Source: Lacticaseibacillus pantheris DSM 15945 = JCM 12539 = NBRC 106106
GTDB lineage: Bacteria; Bacillota; Bacilli; Lactobacillales; Lactobacillaceae
Direction of reading: 5' to 3'
DNA: 41,182 nt
NCBI RefSeq assembly: GCF_001311175.1
Contig: NZ_BBAI01000021.1
Coordinates: 1-41,182, forward strand
Shown: one piece after another, positions 9,951 to 20,443 of the stretch
Layout of the letters: every line of letters begins with the position of its first letter
Position numbering within the stretch: the stretch's first letter is position 1
Program-made: the position numbers and the translations under genes
The notes under the pieces: model-generated
The model's input: only the letters and a program-made list of their open reading frames with translations
Databases searched by the model: none
Told to the model about the DNA's origin: nothing

Positions 9951-10230
9951 ACATGAGCAAACAGTGTTACGAATGGATTTGATCCACATCAATCCCAGTG
10001 ACATTACAACAAACAGAGTTTACTCACCGTTACGTTTCAAGACCACCCACAGTCCAAAATTAAGTTCCCAGAACGGATACTGACAATACTGGTATCCAAA
10101 CTTACGAGAATAGTGAGATATTTACCATTCACTACTTCTGGGATCAGGTAGTCCGAGGTCGTAACGTACGAGCTATCGGGGACCTACGGGTGAACTTTGA
10201 GACGTAGCTGCAACAGTAGTGGTAGGCGGC

Positions 10231-10419
10231 GTCGGTCGAACCGGTGAGCGGAGGCGTGTGGGGTCGGAATGGTCACCACTGCAAGGGAACGCAGTCAGTT
10301 TGCGCTTTAGCGCTTACTGCCTGCTTCTCGCAGGAATGTCGCAGCCAGTCCGAGAGCTTCATTAGCATTGGTGACCATGGAGTACCCCACGAAAGCCGCA
10401 GCTCACCGGTTCGACCGAC
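10231..10419. repeat. Long interrupted inverted repeat (domain C)
   Basis: Arms of 19 bases match perfectly (10231-10249 and 10401-10419), with further inner pairing at 10269-10278 and 10369-10378 and partial pairing outside. It is not a sequence copy of domain A beyond a short shared GGTGACC/GGTCACC element. Confidence 0.9.
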
Positions 10420-10548
10420 ACCGCCGCCAGATACTACCGTAGCAATCACGGCGCAGCACGTAAGCCGCAACCCCAACCCCCGCCCGCGCGTTCGTAACCC
10501 CCCAGCCTAGACCAGCTGGGGGGTACCGCGGAGTAATTTCGATTAACG

Positions 10549-10577
10549 TTGACAATGGTGACCACCTACATTAGACT
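10549..10577 (+). promoter_or_regulatory. Promoter of the pyrR operon
   Basis: A consensus TTGACA at 10549-10554 is followed after 17 bases by TAGACT at 10572-10577. Transcription would begin near 10584 and make a leader of about 170 bases that contains the PyrR attenuator. Confidence 0.8.
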
Positions 10578-10605
10578 GAGTACAATTAAATATTGCCTTT
10601 AACTA

Positions 10606-12584
<1,979 letters not shown>

Positions 12585-12605
12585 ACTTTCAAAGGGGTGA
12601 ACCCC

Positions 12606-13705
12606 ATGCAACGCTATCTCATACTCGAAGACGGTACCGCATTTGCCGGCACCGGCTTTGGTGCGTCCATCGTGTCTTCAGGCGAATTAGTCATCCAAAC
12701 GGGAATGACTGGCTACCAGGAGACCATTACGGACAAAGTGAACACCGGGTGTATTATCGCCTTCACGGTGCCAACCGTCGGGCTCGTGGGCGTAAACCGG
12801 GATAATTACGAAAGCATTGATCCCTCCATTCGCGGAGTGGTGGTCAACGAACTGGCACACGTAACGGCTCACCAGGGTGGTAAAATGTCGCTCGCGGACT
12901 TTCTCGACCAGCTCGGGATTCCCGGCATCACCCAAATTGACGTCCGGGCACTGCGGCGACATATTGATGCAACCGGGCCGCAGAAAGCCAGCATCGTGGA
13001 CGCGGCCGACGAACACGCCTTTGACCAACTACGGGCGCTGGTACTGCCCCACAATCAAGTTCAGCAGGTATCGACTGAACGCCCGTACCCATCACCAGGG
13101 ACCGGTCGGAACATCGTGGTGGTCGACTTTGGCTTGAAGCACAGCCTGCTACGTGAGTTTGCGGTGCGCGATTGCAACCTGACCATTGTCCCTGCAACCA
13201 CCACGGCCGAACGGATCCTGAACCTGGATCCCGATGGTGTGGTGCTCAGTGACGGCCCCGGAGACCCCGAGGATAGCCAGGGTGCGCTACCGATGATTAG
13301 TGGTATCCAGGAACACCTACCGTTACTTAGCATCGGACTAGGGTACGAGCTATTCGCCATGGCCAACGGCGCCACCACCAAGCGTTTGGCGCACGAACAC
13401 CACGGACTCAACTTTGCCGTCCGGGAAGTCGCCACCGGGCGGATTGACATTACTTCGCACGATCACAGTTTCACCGTCGATCCGGCCAGCCTCGAACATA
13501 ACGAAGAACTGTTGATTACGCACCTCAACATTCTCGATCAAACGGTTGAAGCCTACGCCACCGCCGCTTTCCGGCATACGGGGTGCAGTTTCAGCCGGAG
13601 GGGGCACCGGGCAGTAACGATGCTGACCACGTTCTGACTGAGTTCATGGAGTTAATTGACGCCGAGAAGGACAAAGCGGGGAAGGAGGCGACGCGGTATG
13701 AGTAA
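12606..13705 (+). CDS. Carbamoyl-phosphate synthase small-subunit-like protein lacking the catalytic Cys and His
   Basis: Full-length homologue of CarA/PyrAA: the N-terminal CPSase domain (TGMTGYQETITD; GIPGITQIDVRALRRHI) is followed by a class I glutamine amidotransferase domain. It starts at ATG 12606 after AAAGGGG. In the nucleophile elbow the usual GICLGHQ reads SIGLGYE, so the catalytic Cys is Gly (codon GGA, 13335-13337). In the usual HPEASPG the sequence is QPEGAPG, so the catalytic His is Gln (13592-13594) while the Glu remains. One missing base near 13570 must be restored to reach this C-terminal part; the frame then ends at 13703-13705, overlapping the carB-like start. The Cys change lies upstream of the break. 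Glutaminase activity is not expected. I infer a paralogue with a new or regulatory role and leave the symbol blank. Confidence 0.88.
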
Positions 13706-16550
13706 AACGGTCCAGAGTATTCTGGTTATTGGGACCGGCCCAGTCGGTTCAGCCCAGCCCACTTCATTTCCGGCGGCTGTTGCCACCGCGTGTCAGGTAC
13801 TAACCGCAGCCGGCAAGGACGTAACGCTGGTCACCAGCGATCCTAACGCCCCGCGGGACAACCACATCGCCGGTCGTATCTTCGTCGCACCGTTAACCGT
13901 TGACTTTATCAGCCAGGTAATTCGCCGTGAACGTCCGGACGCCATCCTCGGGACCATTGGCGGCCAAAGTGCCGTGCATATTCTGCGCCAGGTCCAGCAG
14001 AGTGGCCTGCTTCGTCAGCTTCACATCCCCGTACTCGATACTAACGACAGTATCCTGAACACGCTGGAAGACGGCGAGGCTTTCCGCCACTTTTTGGGGG
14101 AACAGCATTTACCAAACCCTGAATCAACGTACATTAAGTCGGATAACCAGGCCACTGACGTTGCGGATAAAATCGGCTACCCCGTATTAATGCGTCGGGG
14201 GGCTAACCGGGGGATCGCCAACAATGCGGACGAACTGCGCCAGTTGATCAGTAATACCGACCACTGGGGCCGGTTACGGATTGAGCGGGCCATTAACGGT
14301 CTGAAAGCGGTGGAGTGCGTCCTCGTTCGGGACAACAACAATACCAAGCTACTGATCGGAACCACCGAAAACTTTGATCCGGTGGGGGTCAACCCGGCGA
14401 ACACCATTGTATTGTCGCCGGCCCAAACCATTACGGACCACGAACGCAACGTGTTACGCGCCGCGGCTTTCCGTGTGCTCGACGCGTTGGACATTCGTGG
14501 TACCGCCACGTTCTCCTTTGCCCTCGACGACACGTCGGCCGACTGGTACCTACTCAAAGTCCGGGTGGGGACCACGTGGGCGACGGAACTCACCCAGACC
14601 GCGACGGCCTATCCCATTACCGAGGTGTCCACACAAATTGCGCTGGGTCGCAACGTGGATGAAATCGAAATTGGGGCGGGTGTGCCAGCCGTTATCGAGC
14701 CCACCCAGGACGCCATCATGACCCGGTTCCCCCAGTTTGGTGAGGACCACCTCAACGGCGCGACGCTCGGGCCACAACTAGTAGCGAGCGGCGCAATCTT
14801 GGGAGCGGGAGCGAACGCTGAGAGCGCCATCCTGGAGGGATTACGCATCCAGCTCGGCGCAAAGCTGACGGCGGACGTCGTACCCGCCACCATTACCAAT
14901 TGGGATGACGGGGAGCTGACCCAGCACATTATTCGGGCCAACGCGTTGCGGTTACCCACTATCTGGTCCGCCTTTGACCGGGGGTACACCCTCGACGAAC
15001 TAGTGGAATTATCCCGTATTAACGTGGGGTTGCTGGCCATCGTGCAACACTTGTCGCAGTTGCACCAGCAGCTCACGAGTCACCCCGGCGACCTAGACTT
15101 GCTACGGGAGGCGAAGCGGTACGGCATTACCGACGCGGCAATTGCTAACCGCTGGGACATGACCACTGACCAAGTAGCCGCGTTACGCGCCGAACTCGCC
15201 ATTCAGCCGACGTTTAAGGCCATTGATGGCGGCGGCCAAATCATCAACGCCTCCCGGTCATACTACAGTAGCTTTGGTGACGAAAGTGAACCGCGGGTAG
15301 GTACCAAGCCGCGAGTTGTCATCGTTACACCGACCAGCACACACCTATGGCTTAATGAGGCGCAGGGTGCTGTCACCGCTGCTTTGGCAGACGCCATTAC
15401 GCAGGCTGGCTACGCGCCAGTCATGATTACCAACAGCACGGTTAAGCAAAACGTAGCGGGCGTCCGGCGGTACCTAGCCACCGGCAGCACCGAGGAAATC
15501 CTGACGATCATCCACCACGAGGACCCCATTGGCGTTATCTGCCAGGCTAGTGGTAACGACGGAGCCGCGCTGGCAGGGCGGCTCCGTGCCGCGGGCATGA
15601 ACGTACTGGGTAGCAACGCCGACTCCGTTACCACCTTTGACCAATCCAAAGCTGGTGCGGCCGTCGCGGGTGAGTCGGACAGCGACTGGGAAGTTAGCCT
15701 TGACTTCACGGCTAGCATCGCACCTGGTAACACGCACCTGGCCGTGGACGCGTTGAGCGACGGCGAAACCGTGGCCGTCCTCGGCGTGATTAACAGTTTG
15801 GAACACAACGCGGACGTTGCCGGCACGGTGCTAGCAGTCACGCCGCCACGCAAAGGGGTGGCCGCACTCACACGACGCGTCACGGCCATTACGGTCAACC
15901 TGGCCAAGATGTACGGCCTGATTGGCTTTGTGCACACGGAGTTCGTGGTGAACGGTCACCAAATCATCGTGCGCCGCGTTGCACCCACGGTTAACGCCAC
16001 CGTACCGTTCCTAGCCAAGACGACTACCGTTGACTTTGGTTCATTGGCGGCGCACGTGTACCTGGGCAACAAGCTGGCTGACTTGGGTATCGCGTCCGGA
16101 CAACTGGCCCAGGCTGACGGGGTGCACGTACTGTTGCCGGTTTACCGCCAGGGCTTGCCCGCACCGGATACCGACAGGCCCGAAATGGTGCAAACGGGTG
16201 TGGTCATGGGCAGCGATACCGCGCTGGGCAAAGCATTGATCAAGGCGTTTGCTGCGGCACACCAACCGTTACCGGACCACGGGCCCATTTTGCTCGACCT
16301 CGCCGACGACAAAGCCAGCGCGTTGGCCGGGCGGTTGCGGGCGCAAGGTTTCCAGATTCAGCCTGACGGGACCCGCATCACGCGAGCCAACGTTCGGCTC
16401 GTTATCACCGATTCGCCCAGCGCAGCTGTTAGGGCACAAGCGACTGCCCGGACAATTCCAATCATCAACAGCGTCTGTGCGGACGCCATGTTACGGGTCT
16501 ATGAAGCCCGGGCGTTCTCGCTCGAACCACTACCACCAGTTAGTTGGTAA
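13698..16550 (+). CDS. Carbamoyl-phosphate synthase large-subunit-like protein with degenerate ATP-grasp sites
   Basis: An intact 950-residue frame with the complete CarB order: first synthetase half (about 1-390), oligomerisation part (about 391-520), second half (about 540-810) and C-terminal MGS-like allosteric domain (about 830-950). True CarB has about 1,060 residues. In the first half the glycine loop of IRPSFTMGGSGGG is shortened to MRRGANRGI. The VIEMNPR metal/ATP motif reads LLKVRVG, so Glu, Asn and Arg become Lys287, Arg289 and Gly291. In the second half LIEVNPR reads VRRVAPT, and about 60 residues of the ATP-grasp lid appear missing after DQSKAGAAVAG. Both phosphorylation sites should be dead. 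The ATG at 13698 overlaps the carA-like stop. A 2.85-kb frame kept open despite lost chemistry suggests a selected non-enzymatic role, which is inference. Confidence 0.88.
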   Translation: MSKTVQSILVIGTGPVGSAQPTSFPAAVATACQVLTAAGKDVTLVTSDPNAPRDNHIAGRIFVAPLTVDFISQVIRRERPDAILGTIGGQSAVHILRQVQQSGLLRQLHIPVLDTNDSILNTLEDGEAFRHFLGEQHLPNPESTYIKSDNQATDVADKIGYPVLMRRGANRGIANNADELRQLISNTDHWGRLRIERAINGLKAVECVLVRDNNNTKLLIGTTENFDPVGVNPANTIVLSPAQTITDHERNVLRAAAFRVLDALDIRGTATFSFALDDTSADWYLLKVRVGTTWATELTQTATAYPITEVSTQIALGRNVDEIEIGAGVPAVIEPTQDAIMTRFPQFGEDHLNGATLGPQLVASGAILGAGANAESAILEGLRIQLGAKLTADVVPATITNWDDGELTQHIIRANALRLPTIWSAFDRGYTLDELVELSRINVGLLAIVQHLSQLHQQLTSHPGDLDLLREAKRYGITDAAIANRWDMTTDQVAALRAELAIQPTFKAIDGGGQIINASRSYYSSFGDESEPRVGTKPRVVIVTPTSTHLWLNEAQGAVTAALADAITQAGYAPVMITNSTVKQNVAGVRRYLATGSTEEILTIIHHEDPIGVICQASGNDGAALAGRLRAAGMNVLGSNADSVTTFDQSKAGAAVAGESDSDWEVSLDFTASIAPGNTHLAVDALSDGETVAVLGVINSLEHNADVAGTVLAVTPPRKGVAALTRRVTAITVNLAKMYGLIGFVHTEFVVNGHQIIVRRVAPTVNATVPFLAKTTTVDFGSLAAHVYLGNKLADLGIASGQLAQADGVHVLLPVYRQGLPAPDTDRPEMVQTGVVMGSDTALGKALIKAFAAAHQPLPDHGPILLDLADDKASALAGRLRAQGFQIQPDGTRITRANVRLVITDSPSAAVRAQATARTIPIINSVCADAMLRVYEARAFSLEPLPPVSW

Positions 16551-16560
16551 TATTATTTAC

Positions 16561-16610
16561 ACACAAATACCCGCTCAATCTCCATAAGGACATTGGGCGG
16601 GTATTTGTGT
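16561..16610. terminator. Terminator after the pyrR operon
   Basis: ACACAAATACCCGC at 16561-16574 pairs perfectly with GCGGGTATTTGTGT at 16597-16610. It lies between the convergent carB-like and rqcH genes and can serve both strands. Confidence 0.75.
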
Positions 16611-16622
16611 ACTAGCTAGACT

Positions 16623-18327
16623 TTACATGGTCGGTTGTTGCCGCAGTTTATCCACCAGCTCGGTGGTTGGGGTCACACTCAGTGTCCGTTGGCCCGTGTA
16701 GATGACAAAACCGGGCTTGCTGCCATTTGGCTTGCGAATCCGTTTGACGGGGATGTAATCCACCGGTACGTTGGCCGATTGCCGCGCCTTAGAAAAGTAG
16801 GCGGCTAAGGACGCGGCCTCGGTGAGCGTGCGTGCACTCGGGTCGTTAGACTTGACGATGACGTGAGAGCCGGGGATGTCCTTCGCGTGCAGCCAAACAT
16901 CGTCCTTGGCCGCGCTATGCAGGGTTAGCTGCTCGTTTTGCAGGTTATTCTTACCCACCAGGATGGCGGTGCCATCACTGGCCCAGAATCTTTCAGGTGG
17001 AGCCACTTTGGGCTGCCGTTGCTTCTTAGCTTTGCGCTGGAGCCGAATGTAGCCGGCATTGGTGAGTTCAGTCTGAATATCCACCAGGTCTTGCGGGGCA
17101 GCAATCTCCACCATGGCCTGGACACCCTGCAGGTACTCAAGCTCGGCCTGCGCCTCAGCCATCTGCTCGTGCACGTGGCTCACGGCTTTGCGTAGCTTTT
17201 GATACCGTGTGAAGTACTTTTGCGCGTTCTGGTTAGGCCCTAATTCCGGGGCCAACGCGATTTTGATGGGGCGCATGTCGTCGTAAAAGTTAGGTAACTC
17301 GACCGAGTTTGCGCCACGGGGAACGTCGCGCAAATACGTGGTTAAAACCTCACCACGGATACGCAACTCGTCCGCCCGGTCACTTTCATCTAACGTGTGC
17401 TGCAATTTCTTGAGCTTCTTGGTTAGCCGCTCGGTATTGGTTCGTAATACGCGAATGAGCTTGCTCCCGACTTCCTGCACGCGGGCTCGTTCAGCGCGTT
17501 GGGCGTAAAAGGCGTCTAGGAGGGCCGATAGCGTGGGGTACGCGTGGGCGTCGCCGTCAACCGTTCGCAGCGGTGTGGCAGCAAACTGTGGCTTCTGAGC
17601 GTCAATCAGCACTGGCTCTGGGTGGTTAAAGGCATCAATCAGACCGTCCCAAGCAGCTTGTGGGAGGCCGTGTTGTAATCGGGTCGCCATTTCGACGGCC
17701 GCGTCACGCCCAAAGCCTTGGAACCGGGACTGGATGGCTTTAGCCAGTGCGCCAGTATCCGAACCTGCCTGTTCCACCAACGGGGTGTAGTCTGCTGGTT
17801 GCGCCGTGAACGGATCCAGTTTATCTTGATAAGGAGGATCAACGTACTCCGCTCCCGGGAGCAGAATCCGGAACCGGTTTTCATCCGGATGCACGTGGCG
17901 AATAAGCTCCAAAATTTTGTGGGTCCGTTGGTCAACCAGAATGACGTTACTGTGGCGACCCATTAATTCAACCACCAGTCGTAGGGAGACGGAGTCACCG
18001 AGTTCATCACGTGTGGCAAAGTCAAAGTAAATAATCCGGTCGGCGCGACCTGCTGAATGTCGGTAAGCGTTGCGGCAGCGAGGTACTTGCGCATTGCCAT
18101 TGTGAATGGCGTGGGCACTTTGGGGTTGGCAAAGGGGATGGTAGTAATCTGTACCCGCGCAATTCAGGATTGGCTGAGAGCAACAGGGTTTGCGTTTTAC
18201 GGTTAGCACGAATACTGAGCATCAATTCGTAAGGGTAGGGTTGTGAGATTTTCATCACCCGACCAGATTGTAGTTCGCCCTGCAGTTCGCGCACCATCGC
18301 GTGGGTAAATAATCCGTCAAAGGACAT
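16623..18327 (-). CDS. rqcH: Ribosome quality-control factor RqcH (NFACT/FbpA family; frameshifted in this sequence)
   Basis: NFACT protein, formerly annotated as fibronectin-binding FbpA. In Bacillus RqcH binds stalled 50S subunits and recruits alanyl-tRNA for C-terminal alanine tailing. NFACT-N is at the N-terminus (MSFDGLFTHAMVRELQ; the conserved Asp-Arg pair in GRADRIIYFDF). A helix-hairpin and coiled-coil region follow in the middle (RVLRTNTERLTKKLKKLQ). The NFACT-R domain near the C-terminus contains DVWLHAKDIPGSHVIVKS. The frame breaks near 18170 and near 18055; mending both gives about 566 residues, the family length. The gene is convergent with the pyr operon and divergent from degV. 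Confidence 0.9.
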
Positions 18328-18529
18328 GGTGTGACCTCCTTAATTAGCTCATTTCATTGTACTAGTAGTTTCACCATGGTGCAAAAATATGTTCGTATTG
18401 ATGGGAAATACGGACACGAATGCCGGCAGGGTTTTCAGAAAAATGCTGTTGGTGATTGTGCACCACGGTTGTCAATCGCCCGCGGGTGGAAAATAGCCTT
18501 AACATTGGTTCTGTGTTATAGTACTTGGG

Positions 18530-18535
18530 TATAAT
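18530..18535 (+). promoter_or_regulatory. Likely -10 element of degV
   Basis: A perfect TATAAT at 18530-18535 lies 22 bases upstream of the degV ATG. The best -35 candidate is TTGGTT at 18505-18510, with a long 19-base spacer. Confidence 0.45.
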
Positions 18536-18557
18536 TTTGAAGGAGCTGGTCCACGTT

Positions 18558-19423
18558 ATGAAAATTGCAATTGTGACCGATAGTACTGCTTATCTTTCCG
18601 ATGAAGAAGTACGGGCCAACAATATCACCGTCGTACCCATTCCCGTAATCCTGGACGGACAGGTATACGACGAGGGGAAGGACATTACCCCAGCAGAATA
18701 CTACACCAAGTTACGTTCCGCCAAAACGTTTCCCAGTACCAGCCAGCCGCCGGTAGGTGAGATGATTCACCTTTACGAAAACCTAAGGAATGAAGCTACG
18801 AAAAGGTTATTAGCATTCACTTGGCCAACACCATTTCCGGTTTTCAGCAAACTCTACGTACAATTGCACCCGAGATTGACGGACTAGAGGTCACCGTATA
18901 CGACTCCCAAATTACCGTTAAACTCATGGGTTGGTTGGTACTTGAGGCAGCGCACATGGTCGAAGCGGGTGCTGACGTGCCCGCAATTATTGAACGCTTG
19001 GACGACTTGCGTGCATCGATGGGCGAATACTTCATCGTTAACGACTTACAAAATCTGGTCCGTGGTGGGCGGTTATCCAACGCGGCCGGTTTTATCGGCG
19101 GCATGCTAAAAATCAAGCCATTATTAACGTTCGACGATGAATCGCACAAAATTGTGGCGATTGAAAAGATTCGGTCGTTAAAGAAGGCGTACGCGCGTGC
19201 GGAAACCTTATTCCAGGAAGAGCTGGACCAAATCGACTATCCGGTCCGCGGTCTGGTGATTCACGCCAACGATCCCGATGCCGCCGCCAAGTGGCAAGCA
19301 GACCTCACGGAAAAGTTCCCCGAAGTACCCTTTGAAACCTCTTATTTTGGGCCAGTAATCGGCACCCATTTAGGCGAAAAGGCCATCGCAATTGCATGGA
19401 TGAAGGACTTTACCAAAGCGTAG
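18558..19423 (+). CDS. DegV family fatty-acid-binding protein (frameshifted in this sequence)
   Basis: DegV/FakB-type protein that binds a fatty acid and presents it to the FakA kinase. The N-terminal IVTDSTAYLSDEE, the TFPSTSQP segment, the NTISGFQQT loop and VRGGRLS are the family landmarks. The ATG at 18558 follows AAGGAGCTGG. One missing base near 18790 (NEG|YEKVISIHLA) joins the two parts and gives about 288 residues. No kinase partner is nearby, so the lipid role is from family knowledge only. A terminator hairpin follows at 19486-19511. Confidence 0.88.
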
Positions 19424-19485
19424 TGCCGCAACCAAAGGCGATTTAATTGCACCATTTAATTCTGCAATTATTATATTGTATAATG

Positions 19486-19511
19486 TAGACGCTGAGTGAG
19501 CGTCTATTTTT
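19486..19511 (+). terminator. Terminator-like hairpin between degV and the nudix gene
   Basis: TAGACGCT at 19486-19493 pairs with AGCGTCTA at 19499-19506, followed by five T. A TATAAT at 19479-19484 stands directly in front, so the same hairpin would also form the 5' end of a nudix transcript starting near 19491. Confidence 0.6.
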
Positions 19512-19549
19512 ATGCTTTCAAAATTTTCGAATTAGAAGGGATACACACT

Positions 19550-20112
19550 ATGCTGAAACGTCCTCAAACAACTGGTCAGGTATTGAGTAGCCAAAGCGTC
19601 TATAACGGACCCATTTTCAAAGTTTTGCAACAAACAATTAAAACTCCCGATGGCCTCACCGTCCATCGTGACCTAGTGGAACATGGTGAAGCAGTAGTCA
19701 TGCTGGCCATGACGGCCGACCGACAGCAAGTACTCGTTAACCAGGAATACCGGGTGGGCCTCAATGGTGAGGCGATTGCGCTGCCAGCGGGCCTGATTGA
19801 TCCAGGCGAGGATCCGGTGACCGCAGCCAAACGGGAACTAGCCGAAGAGACGGGGTATATTGCATCAGATTTACGACCGTTCACAAGCATGATGGCGTCT
19901 GAAGCTTTACCAATGAACGTATTACTGCCGTGATGGCTACAATTGATCCTAATCAGCGGACAGAACGCCACTTTGACCAAGACGAATTCGTCACTACAAA
20001 CCTGGTGCCGTTTACGGACCTCGTGACGGCCGTACGTGACGGCGAAGTGACCTCAGCACAAACAATCGCTGCCGTCAGTTATTACTTGGCCTTTATTGCG
20101 TCAGCCCAATAG
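19550..20112 (+). CDS. Nudix hydrolase, ADP-ribose pyrophosphatase type (frameshifted in this sequence)
   Basis: Nudix-fold hydrolase of about 187 residues related to ADP-ribose pyrophosphatase (NudF/YqkG). The nudix box is complete from GLIDPGEDPVTAAKRELAEE through TGYI, including the REL-EE core. The preceding VNQEYRVG and ALPAG segments fit the ADP-ribose branch. The ATG at 19550 follows AGAAGGGA. One missing base near 19903 (SEG|FTNERITAVMA) links the C-terminal part. The substrate is inferred from family resemblance. Confidence 0.88.
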
Positions 20113-20149
20113 CGATGGTAATCGCAGAAAAACTCCACGAGGATGCGCT

Positions 20150-20443
20150 ATGAACATTAAACAAACAATTAGCAACGATGAGCTACGGGTCAAAATATTC
20201 AAAGCGTTGGCAGACGAAAGCCGGTTAGCAATTGTTCGTTTGCTCCACGGTGTGGGTCACGAGATGGATTCCACATCAATTGGTGAGCAACTGGGCATCA
20301 GCAAGTCAACCTTGTCGTACCACTTAAAGCTACTCCGTGAAGCCGGATTGACAACGACACGACGTGCAGCGCAGACCCGGTATGTGGGCATTAACAGCCA
20401 AGTTTTTACCGCGGTGTTGCCAGGGTTTCTGGGCACATTGTAG
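20150..20443 (+). CDS. ArsR-family transcriptional regulator
   Basis: A 97-residue winged-helix repressor. The recognition region is SIGEQLGISKSTLSYHLKLLREAGL, preceded by the typical ALADESRLAIVRLL helix. No Cys pair of the classical metal-sensing CxC type is present, so a metal ligand is not indicated. The ATG at 20150 has CGAGGA upstream. The frame is intact. It lies 37 bases after the nudix gene and could be co-transcribed. The target is unknown. Confidence 0.85.
   Translation: MNIKQTISNDELRVKIFKALADESRLAIVRLLHGVGHEMDSTSIGEQLGISKSTLSYHLKLLREAGLTTTRRAAQTRYVGINSQVFTAVLPGFLGTL

Larger units (their letters stand above)
9680..10526. ncRNA. Candidate large structured non-coding RNA (strand uncertain)
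   Basis: About 850 bases with no credible gene but much base pairing. Domain A: 9690-9720 pairs with 9920-9950 (30 of 31 positions), 9742-9760 with 9882-9900 (18 of 19), and 9800-9806 with 9834-9840 around a smaller stem. Domain B: 10066-10073 pairs with 10136-10143 and encloses two side hairpins, 10075-10080/10092-10097 and 10111-10116/10129-10134, which forms a multibranch junction. Domain C: 10231-10249 pairs perfectly with 10401-10419, 10269-10278 with 10369-10378, with small hairpins inside (GCGC TTTA GCGC; CCTGC TTCTC GCAGG). A GC-rich hairpin lies at 10497-10524. Size and ornate folding recall the GOLLD and ROOL classes known from Lactobacillales, but I cannot show membership. Neither a promoter nor a T-tract terminator is evident. 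The single mismatches in the two long domain A helices are C-A on the plus strand and would be G-U on the minus strand, a weak hint of minus-strand transcription. Confidence 0.6.

Noticed and set aside
9690-10419. Insertion sequence or MITE as explanation of the long inverted repeats
   Set aside because: No transposase, no terminal target duplication seen, and each domain is an interrupted helix series with side hairpins, which is more like RNA structure.
10244-10510. Open frames on both strands inside the folded region
   Set aside because: They lie within paired helices, lack ribosome binding sites and resemble no protein family; long inverted repeats tend to create such frames.
12606-16550. 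Dismissing the carA'/carB' differences as sequencing errors
   Set aside because: The errors seen elsewhere are single-base indels, whereas the lost catalytic residues are in-frame codon substitutions such as GGA at the Cys position and several in both ATP-grasp motifs; carB' has no frameshift.
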